From JASLBX01 sp036374175 (lineage in GTDB: Bacteria; Actinomycetota; Actinomycetes; Jiangellales; Jiangellaceae), in the NCBI GenBank assembly GCA_036374175.1, contig DASUUH010000130.1, positions 1-30,193 of the forward strand: 30,193 nucleotides of DNA, written 5' to 3'. Shown here piece after piece: positions 24,125 through 30,193 of this stretch. A program made the translations under genes and the position numbers. Position 1 is the first letter of the stretch; each line of letters opens with the position of its first letter. Below the pieces are notes generated by a model. That model was given only the letters and a program-made list of their open reading frames with translations, did not search any database and was not told the origin of the DNA.

Positions 24125-24288
24125 AGAACCCCCGTTGTTATGCGCGAAGTTTCATCTTTGCCTACAGGGCATGTGGACGCGCAATCCGATTCGCCGGCGG
24201 CTGAACGTCGATGCCCACTTGATCCGGTGGCTGCCGAGATCGGCTGTATTGCTGGCACCGGACTGCGACGTGTGGTGAGCTCTGAGCC

Positions 24289-25194
24289 GTGGCCTACGAC
24301 GCCGACGATGAGATCCGCGCAGCGGTGTTCAATTACCTTGATCGCCAGCGGAATCTGTACGGCGATCGAATTCCATGGCGGGTGCTCCAGGCCTTCGAGC
24401 ACAGAGGCCGCAGGCATGCGTTGATCACTCAGCGCGGTATCCGGTGGCTTTCAGGAGCACCGGCCTTGACTTTCATGACGACCCACAGCTCAGACCCGCG
24501 GCGTGCTCCTTACGCCGACCATGTCGGGTGGGACGGCTTTCCACGTTACAAGTACCAGGGTGTCGATCCGACCGGAGCAGACAACGTGGCGATGAAGGCG
24601 GCGGCTGTGGCGGGCAAGCCGCTGGTGTGGTTCGTCGGGACTGGCGAGGGCGTCTACGCGGCGATGTATCCGGTTTACGTCGTAGGTCACGACGACTTGC
24701 AGCTCGAGTTCACCATCGCGTTGAACGAAGAACAGCGCGCGTTATGGGATGACCGGCACGCCGAGCCTGCCGTACGACGTCGTCATGTACTTCGACTTAC
24801 CTGGCAGCGGCTGCATCAACCGGTCTTCCGGTCCCAAGTCCTAAAGGCGTACGAGACGCGCTGCACAATCTGCCGGCTTGGACATGAATCGTTGTTGGGC
24901 GCTGCGCACATCGTTGCCGATGCTGACGGTGGGCAACCCGTGGTTCCGAACGGATTGGCGATGTGCAAGATCCACCACGCCGCATACGACGCAGACTTCA
25001 TCAGCGTGACACCGGATTACCGGGTGGATGTTGCGACCTCGATTCTTGAGGAGGCCGACGGTCCGATGTTGCAGCACGGTCTGAAGGACATCCACGGATG
25101 GTCGATTCGCTTACCGAGGCGCGCGGCCGAACTACCAGATCGTGATCTGCTGGCTCAGCGCCATGAGCGGTACCTCTTGCGGGTCGCGGGTTAG
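24289..25194 (+). CDS. HNH endonuclease with N-terminal modified-DNA-recognition-like domain (type IV restriction-like)
   Basis: A 301-aa protein. Residues about 75-145 (DGFPRYKYQGVDP, then PLVWFVGTGEGVYAAMYPVYVVG) match the pattern found in front of HNH domains in McrA-like actinobacterial enzymes that recognise modified DNA, such as ScoMcrA-type proteins. The HNH domain (190-240) has Cys192 and Cys195, the catalytic His in AAHIV (207), Asn221 in PNGLAMC, and Cys226 and HH229-230. The activity is therefore probably nicking or cleaving modified (for example phosphorothioate or methylated) DNA, though specificity is inference. GTG start with a poor Shine-Dalgarno. Not associated with a methyltransferase here, consistent with a type IV system. 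Confidence 0.85.
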   Translation: MAYDADDEIRAAVFNYLDRQRNLYGDRIPWRVLQAFEHRGRRHALITQRGIRWLSGAPALTFMTTHSSDPRRAPYADHVGWDGFPRYKYQGVDPTGADNVAMKAAAVAGKPLVWFVGTGEGVYAAMYPVYVVGHDDLQLEFTIALNEEQRALWDDRHAEPAVRRRHVLRLTWQRLHQPVFRSQVLKAYETRCTICRLGHESLLGAAHIVADADGGQPVVPNGLAMCKIHHAAYDADFISVTPDYRVDVATSILEEADGPMLQHGLKDIHGWSIRLPRRAAELPDRDLLAQRHERYLLRVAG

Positions 25195-25226
25195 TCCACT
25201 GGGCGGGTGGCGATCTTGGCCCAACC

Positions 25227-25262
25227 TTGTCTACGAACGTATGTTCGAGTAGTATTTGTTCA
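25227..25262 (+). promoter_or_regulatory. SOS (LexA-type) box inside a leaderless promoter
   Basis: CGAAC-GTAT-GTTCG with a 3' A (25233-25248) matches the actinobacterial SOS box TCGAAC-N4-GTTCGA at 11 of 12 fixed positions. It exactly occupies the 17-bp spacer (25233-25249) between TTGTCT (25227-25232) and TAGTAT (25250-25255). The start ATG at 25262 is 7 bases past the -10, at the predicted transcription start. Confidence 0.8.
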
Positions 25263-26890
25263 TGGAGATCCAGCGAGGCGCCGTATTGCTCGGCCAGGAC
25301 GCCGAGCCGGCCAGGCGAGCCGGGGCTCCCCGGTTGGTTGATCGCACGGGTGTCCCTTTCGGTGCCTCGCAAATGATCGCGGCATTGTGTGCAGAGGAGG
25401 CCGTGCTGCCTGATGGGCAGCCGTTGTTCCCGAACACGCCGTCTCCATATGAGCTGGTGGGTGAGCGGGTCGACGATGACGACCTGGTATTTGCGGGAAT
25501 GCGCCCGGGTCCCAATCTTGGGTACGAGCTTGCCGATCTGGATCCTCAGTCGTTGAGCGACGAGGGCCTGGTTGAAGCGATCCGCGCGCACGGTCGGATG
25601 ATCGCGCATCACGAGGCCCAGCTATCGGAGCTGATCGCTGAGATCGCGTCGCGGCCGGCATATCGGCGCTGCGACGACGCGGCTGGCCACGAGCACGATG
25701 CGGCGCGGGTCGCGGCCAGCGAGGTGTCGCTGGCCATGTCGTGGACTCCGCGGCACGCCGACGCTCGTGTTGCCCACGCACTGCGGTTGGTCAAGGAGTT
25801 GCCCGCCACCTTGGCGGCGCTTGACGCGGGGACGATCGACGCCTACCGGGCCCGAGTGATCGATGAGGAGACCGCGCCGCTGGCCGACGACGCCGAGCTG
25901 ACTCGCGAGGTCGAGCTCGCAGCGCTGCGTCGCGCGGAAGCAAAGACTGGTCCGGCGTTGCGGGCGTTCGTCAAGCGCAAGTTGGTGGCGGCGGCGCCTG
26001 AGAAAGCCGAGGAGCGCCGCAAGTCGGCGCGTAAGACGCGGCGCGTCGACAAGCCGTTTCCCGAAGGCGACGGCATGGGCTCGATGCAGGTGTACGGGCC
26101 GATCGAGGACCTCGCGGCGCTGTTCACCGCCATCGATGCAGCCGCCCGAGCCCGCCGTGACGCCGCCGCGAAGGCTGACGACTTCGACACCGCGGGCATA
26201 CCACTAGCGGGGCTGCGCTTCGATGTGCTCGCTGACTGGGCATGGTCGGCTCTTGCTGCGGGTCACCTGGGATGCTGCAGTGACAATTGCCCCGGCGCAT
26301 CGCAGCGGCTCGGTACGCTGCACGGCCGGGCGGCCACACTGAACGTCACGGTGCCGTTCACCACCCTCGCCGGCATCAACGACGAGCCCGGTGAGCTCGC
26401 CGGCCACGGACCGATCACCGCCGAAGCCGCCCGTCGGATCGCCGGCGATGCCACATTGCGCCGCCTGTTGACCGATCCCATCTCCGGGGCCCTGCTGGAG
26501 TTCGGCACCACCAGATACGTCCCCCCACAGCATCTGGCCGACCACGTGATCGCCCGCGACCGGACCTGCCGGTTCGCGACGTGCAGCCATCCGGCCGAGT
26601 CTTCCGACCTTGATCACACAATCCCACACCGGCCGGACGGCACCGGCGGACCGACGGCTGCGTCCAACCTCGGGCCGCTGCACGGTAGGCATCACAACGA
26701 CAAGACTCACCACGGCTTCCAGTTCACCCAGCCCGAGCCGGGCCAGTTCGTGATCACCACCCCTGCCGGGCTGCGCTACATAGTCGACCCCGAGATCATC
26801 GGACCGGTCGACGACCCGCCTGAGGACTCCGCGGATACCGACCCGTTCGTGGTCTACGACGAAGAACTCGACGATCCGCCACCCTTCTAG
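25262..26890 (+). CDS. DUF222 / 13E12-family HNH endonuclease-like protein
   Basis: A 542-aa protein. The DUF222 region (about 75-330) includes AHALRLVKELPATLAALDAGTID, KTGPALRAFVKRKL and a long basic stretch (KKAEERRKSARKTRR-like). The C-terminal HNH motif is at 436-481: Cys436 and Cys441, DLDHTIPH with His452, an Asn at 469, and GRHHNDK. This is the 13E12 repeat family of mycobacteria and relatives, for which SOS induction is known. The ATG at 25262 is preferred over the earlier in-frame TTG (25256) because there is no Shine-Dalgarno and the promoter geometry predicts transcription starting at this A. Probably damage-induced DNA cleavage or processing; the actual role is unknown. Confidence 0.93.
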   Translation: MEIQRGAVLLGQDAEPARRAGAPRLVDRTGVPFGASQMIAALCAEEAVLPDGQPLFPNTPSPYELVGERVDDDDLVFAGMRPGPNLGYELADLDPQSLSDEGLVEAIRAHGRMIAHHEAQLSELIAEIASRPAYRRCDDAAGHEHDAARVAASEVSLAMSWTPRHADARVAHALRLVKELPATLAALDAGTIDAYRARVIDEETAPLADDAELTREVELAALRRAEAKTGPALRAFVKRKLVAAAPEKAEERRKSARKTRRVDKPFPEGDGMGSMQVYGPIEDLAALFTAIDAAARARRDAAAKADDFDTAGIPLAGLRFDVLADWAWSALAAGHLGCCSDNCPGASQRLGTLHGRAATLNVTVPFTTLAGINDEPGELAGHGPITAEAARRIAGDATLRRLLTDPISGALLEFGTTRYVPPQHLADHVIARDRTCRFATCSHPAESSDLDHTIPHRPDGTGGPTAASNLGPLHGRHHNDKTHHGFQFTQPEPGQFVITTPAGLRYIVDPEIIGPVDDPPEDSADTDPFVVYDEELDDPPPF

Positions 26891-27053
26891 CCAGGCAAGG
26901 CTCCAGGGCTACGACTGGCGACTTCGCTGATTCGGACTGTGGGCGTGGATACCTAGAGTCGCGCCGGACTGCAGGAGTCCAACGGCGGTGAGTTTCGCCG
27001 TGGTTTCCAGTCTGTATCCACATACCCGATCAACTGCACCTGAGGAGAGCATC

Positions 27054-27653
27054 ATGCCCGCTACGTATACCTTCGACGTCTTTTCCAGCCTCGATGGCTT
27101 CGGCTCCGTCAGCGGCGGCAACTGGACCGGCTACTGGGGCAAGCAAGGCCCAGAACTGCTCGACCACCGCCTCGCCGTGTACAGCAAAGAGCAACGGATG
27201 GTCCTCGGGGCCAACACGTATCGGGCGTTCGCGCAGATGCTGGCGTCGAGCACCGATGAGTCCGAGGTGCGTGACCCATGGGTCACCCGGATGAGGAACC
27301 TGCCGGCAACCGTGGTGTCGACCACACTGGAAGGCCCCCTCGACTGGCCGAACGCGACCCTCGTGCGCGGCGACGCCGTCGACGTCGTAGCCCGTTTGAA
27401 GGAGGAGTCCGAGGTACCACTGCGCTCGCACGGCAGCCTGTCGATGAACCGGGCGCTAATGGCCGCCGGTCTGGTCGACCGCGTCCAGGTGACACTCTTC
27501 CCCGTGATCACCGGTCAGACCGGAGCGGAGCCGATCTTCCAGGGTGCGGCCGACTTCGATCTCGAGCTGATCGAGCACCGCACGCTCGACAGCCACATCC
27601 AAGAGCTGATCTACCGGCCCGCCCTGCATGTCTCAGTGGCGGCCGACGGCTGA
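27054..27653 (+). CDS. Dihydrofolate-reductase-family protein (RibD C-terminal fold), second copy
   Basis: A 199-aa RibD_C/DHFR-like protein. It has FDVFSSLDGFGSVSG at the N-terminus, MVLGANTYRAFAQML (about 50-64), PATVVSTTL, and VPLRSHGSLSMNRALMAAGLVDRVQVTLFPVITGQTG, where the nucleotide loop reads RSHGS. The start ATG has TGAGGAG 6 bases upstream; an earlier in-frame frame adds unrelated residues. Diverged from the copy at 7517-8092 and without the TetR-like palindrome. Substrate unknown. Confidence 0.9.
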   Translation: MPATYTFDVFSSLDGFGSVSGGNWTGYWGKQGPELLDHRLAVYSKEQRMVLGANTYRAFAQMLASSTDESEVRDPWVTRMRNLPATVVSTTLEGPLDWPNATLVRGDAVDVVARLKEESEVPLRSHGSLSMNRALMAAGLVDRVQVTLFPVITGQTGAEPIFQGAADFDLELIEHRTLDSHIQELIYRPALHVSVAADG

Positions 27654-27745
27654 GCTCGGCGCCATCTGAGTGCTGATCTTCGTACCTGATCGTGGAATGA
27701 TCGCCGGCATGGTAGTGCTCGACAAGCACACCCGGGGCGGCGACG

Positions 27746-28460
27746 TTGAGTGAGATTGTCCTCAGCCTGGTCTCGAGCGTCGTCGCGGGTTCTTTAGCCT
27801 GGGTGGCACAGTGGCTGCTGCGCTACCGCCGCCTGGCGCGCAAGCGGACGTTCTTCGGGGTGACGCCGGGCACTTCGTGCGTACTCGTCGCGCCACGGCA
27901 CTTCTCATCGCCGCAGGCCGCGAGCGTCCACCGGCGCGACACCGCGGCGCTGGTCGAGCTCGCCACCGTCGTCAGCGAATGCGGCGGAGTGTCCGAGATC
28001 GTCAGCGGCGACGGCGAGCTGCACGGGGTGGGCCGCGTCACCGAGTTCTGTGTCGGCGGTTGCGGCAAATCCACGGACGGACGCGCACCTGCGGTCGATT
28101 CTGCCCGGCGTGACGTCCGAACCGGACGAGTCGGGCGTAGCGCCGGCGCTTCACGTCGGCGAGACGATCTACCCGCCAGCCTCGGAGCGGGCCGAGTACG
28201 TCGTGCTGGCCAAGGCGTACGTACCGACCATGCCCAACCCCGTATTCATCGTCGCGGGCCAAACGGCGCGCTCCAACCTGGCTGCGGCGCGCTTCCTGGC
28301 ATCGCGACATCGCACCCTGGTGTCTTCCTACGGCGTGCAGGGCCGGTTCTGCCTCGTCCTGAAGATCGTCGAGCCGCTTGCCTTCGGCCCGGACTACGTC
28401 GAGATCGCCGCTGACGAGACCGACGTGGCATTCACCGCAGTAGCAGTCCGCGGCGTCTAG
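27746..28460 (+). pseudogene. Frameshifted conserved actinobacterial protein
   Basis: Two adjoining frames together read as one protein of about 237 aa. The first frame, from TTG at 27746 (GGGGCGG upstream), has a membrane-like N-terminus (EIVLSLVSSVVAGSLAWV), then RKRTFFGVTPG, SSPQAASVHRRDTAALVELA and VTEFCVGG. It then turns into low-quality Arg-rich sequence. From about 28065 the +1 frame continues the expected pattern: NPRTDAHLRSILPG, EYVVLAKAYV, PVFIVAGQTARSNLAAARFLA, FCLVLKIVEPLAFGPDYVEI. The lesion is at 28055-28065 (four bases TGCG where three or six would fit). It is either a pseudogene or a single-base sequencing error. The family, common in streptomycetes, has no known function. Confidence 0.75.
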
Positions 28461-30193
28461 CTTTCCGTTGTGGGCTGGTCCAGGGCGTAGCGGACGCCGT
28501 CCTCCAGCGTCATGGCGGCTCCCTCGGCTCGAAGCGCGGCCAGCTTGTCCGGGCCGAGCGCTCGTTGGAGTTCGTCGACAGTGGCCTCGTGCTCTGGCCG
28601 GTCTCCCGGATCGCGAGGTGCGCCGAGCATCTCGAGTGCAGCGTCGGCCGCTCCGATAAGCCGCGCGGCCCTCTCGGGACGGCCGAGTCCGAGCTCGGCG
28701 CCGCCCAGTTCACCCACGCCCAGTGCTGCCATCTTGCGTAGCCCGAGACCCCAGGAAATCTGCAGCGACTCCCGCCCGAGCCGCTGTGCTTCGTTGTAGG
28801 CGCCGTTGTGCCGCGCCACGTATGCCAGGTTGCCCAGGACCCTGCTCTCGGTGCCTGGATCGCCGCTGGCCCGCGCGGCTTGATGGGCCGCCTCGTAGGC
28901 GGCGCCGGCCAGTTTGTCATCACCATGCACCCGCGCGATCTCGCCCTTGATGTTCAGTGTGTGGGCGAGAATCAGCTGTTCACCGGTCTGCTCGGCGAGG
29001 TCGATGGCTTCGGTGCAAAGATCCATCGCCCGTGCGTAGTCGGTCGGACTGCCGATATACGTAGCGCCGACGAAGGCCAGACTTAGCGCGGTGTATCGCG
29101 CCTGCCCAATGTCGCGGAAGATTGCGAGTGACTGTCTCCAGTGGTCACGAGCAGAATCCGTGCGGCCCTCGACGAACTCAAGGTATCCGGCGGCGAAACG
29201 CAGTTCACCGACGGACAATGGATCGAGTACGGCGACCCACTCAAGGGCCTGCGCCGTCCAGCGAGTTACCGGATCAGGGTGCGCGTCAAGGTAGCCGTAC
29301 AGCGACGCCGCTATACGGCCCGCTGTCCGATGATCGCCCATCGTGCAGGAGAAGTCGAACGCGGCTCGGATGTCGGCCATCTGCTCGTGGATTGTGTCAA
29401 TCCAGTATGCGGCGGCCTCCCCCCAACGGGCCTCCTCGAATGTGGCGACCAGGTCGGCGAAATGCACAGCGTGCCGGTGGCGGATCTGGTCGAGTCCAGC
29501 AGTCTCCTCAAGCCGCTCGACGGCGAACTCGTGGAGCAACTCCAGCATAGTGAACCGTGGCTCACCGGCCGGTCCAGTAATGCGGCGGACGAGGCTCTTG
29601 TCGACCAGGCCGGCCAGGTCGGCCAGGACGTCGATGTCAGCGGCGTCACCGCAGACGTGCTCGATCGCCTCCAGCGACGCCGGTGCCGCGAACACGCCCA
29701 GCCGGTCGAACAGCCGCTGCTGGGTGGCAGGCAGCAGGTCGTAGCTCCAGGCGATAGTGGCCCGGATCGTCTGGTGACGTCCGGGCATGTCACGCATGCC
29801 ACCGCTGAGAGCGTCCATGCGGCGGACCAGGCGATCGCGCAGGAACCGGGTCGGCAACACGCGGAGCAGAACCGCCGCGAGCTCCAGCGCCAGCGGCAGC
29901 CCGTCCAGCGACCGACAGATAGCGGCGACGTCGTCTCGGTTCGTCTCGTCGATCACGAACGATGGATTGATGGCCTGAGCCGACTGCTCGAACAGTGCCA
30001 GCGCGTCGGGTAGTTGCTGGTCAAGTTCTTCCTCTTCGGCACGGTCGGTCTCGAGGGGCATCACTTCGTAGACCTGCTCGCCGCTGAGGCGGAGCCGCTC
30101 ACGACTGGTCGTGAGCACGGAAAGTCCAGGCGACCAGTTGAGAAGATCGGACACCAGCGGCGCGGCGTCCGCCACGTGTTCGAAGTTGTCGAG
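28457..30193 (-). CDS. AfsR/LuxR-type ATPase-TPR regulator, C-terminal part (5' end outside window)
   Basis: The gene is open to the right edge, 578 codons in the window. The first residues, LDNFEHV, are the Walker-B-like LDNxEH signature of NB-ARC/STAND ATPases of the AfsR and LuxR-like regulators. LTTSRERLRLSGEQ, then DGLPLALELAA and the winged-helix region MPGRHQTIRATIAWSYDLL follow. From about residue 270 on, helical TPR-like repeats (for example ALAGAAYEAAHQAARASGDPG-like and AYVARHNGAYNEAQRLG) run to the C-terminus. The P-loop and any N-terminal domain (adenylate cyclase, SARP or protein kinase) are outside. No C-terminal LuxR helix-turn-helix is present. Its stop overlaps the stop of the frameshifted gene by 3 bp (CTAG). 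Confidence 0.9.
   Translation of the reverse strand, partial: LDNFEHVADAAPLVSDLLNWSPGLSVLTTSRERLRLSGEQVYEVMPLETDRAEEEELDQQLPDALALFEQSAQAINPSFVIDETNRDDVAAICRSLDGLPLALELAAVLLRVLPTRFLRDRLVRRMDALSGGMRDMPGRHQTIRATIAWSYDLLPATQQRLFDRLGVFAAPASLEAIEHVCGDAADIDVLADLAGLVDKSLVRRITGPAGEPRFTMLELLHEFAVERLEETAGLDQIRHRHAVHFADLVATFEEARWGEAAAYWIDTIHEQMADIRAAFDFSCTMGDHRTAGRIAASLYGYLDAHPDPVTRWTAQALEWVAVLDPLSVGELRFAAGYLEFVEGRTDSARDHWRQSLAIFRDIGQARYTALSLAFVGATYIGSPTDYARAMDLCTEAIDLAEQTGEQLILAHTLNIKGEIARVHGDDKLAGAAYEAAHQAARASGDPGTESRVLGNLAYVARHNGAYNEAQRLGRESLQISWGLGLRKMAALGVGELGGAELGLGRPERAARLIGAADAALEMLGAPRDPGDRPEHEATVDELQRALGPDKLAALRAEGAAMTLEDGVRYALDQPTTES

Noticed and set aside
26945..27021. GTGGATAC and GTATCCAC, 8-bp inverted repeats 61 bp apart upstream of the second DHFR-like gene
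   Set aside because: Too short and too far apart to be more than chance in this length of sequence.
27709..27753. A 14-codon ATG frame overlapping the TTG start of the frameshifted gene, a possible leader peptide
   Set aside because: No Shine-Dalgarno, no regulatory codon run and no attenuator-like hairpins.
1..30193. CRISPR array, tRNA, rRNA, insertion sequence or prophage genes
   Set aside because: No regularly spaced repeats, no tRNA-like cloverleaf noticed, and no transposase, integrase or phage structural protein among the coding regions.

Overview
The window is about 30 kb of high-GC DNA, almost certainly a chromosomal segment of an actinobacterium (Actinomycetota). GTG and TTG starts are frequent. 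The gene families are typical of that phylum: a deazaflavin (F420)-type nitroreductase-family protein, paired WYL regulators of the PafB/PafC kind, a DUF222/13E12 HNH protein behind a mycobacterial-type SOS box, an ECF42-type sigma factor with a YCII partner, and an AfsR-like TPR regulator. I cannot assign the genus. I see no rRNA, tRNA, CRISPR array, phage module or intact insertion sequence.

Layout. (1) 1-2572, minus strand: a coupled operon of an amidohydrolase, a ribose-type ABC permease and a lipoprotein that is probably the solute-binding protein (cut by the window edge). (2) 2786-5392: an ECF42-type sigma factor and YCII/DGPF protein on the minus strand, divergent from a coupled DUF4287-SRPBCC protein and DUF1761 membrane protein. 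(3) 5468-8092, plus strand: a TPR-methyltransferase-like protein, an Fpg/Nei DNA glycosylase and a RibD/DHFR-type reductase behind a TetR-like operator. (4) 8276-12894: two secreted proteins transcribed toward each other, a 1040-aa M14 zinc carboxypeptidase and an LVIVD-repeat protein, separated by two strong hairpins. (5) 13267-17288: a coupled WYL regulator pair, a small PspC protein, and a LysR regulator divergent from an EamA exporter. (6) 17438-20202: an MMPL transporter and a small lipoprotein facing each other across an 88-bp near-perfect palindrome. (7) 20271-24124, minus strand: a tightly coupled signalling operon. It encodes a receiver / thioredoxin-fold / thioredoxin-reductase fusion without redox cysteines, a histidine kinase with a cyclic-nucleotide-binding-type sensor, a UBP zinc-finger protein and an F420-type reductase. 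(8) 24289-26890, plus strand: two HNH nucleases, one resembling modification-dependent (type IV) restriction enzymes and one of the DUF222/13E12 family with an SOS box inside its promoter. (9) 27054-30193: a second RibD/DHFR-type reductase, a frameshifted conserved gene, and the 3' part of an AfsR/LuxR-type ATPase-TPR regulator.

The most unusual items are the cysteine-less receiver/TrxR fusion operon (20271-24124), the extended palindrome at 19685-19772, and the promoter at 25227-25262, where the LexA-type operator exactly fills the -35/-10 spacer and the start codon sits at the predicted +1. The amidohydrolase also has a substitution at a normally invariant metal ligand. No promoter, regulon or enzymatic activity has been tested here; functional statements rest on motifs and gene context.
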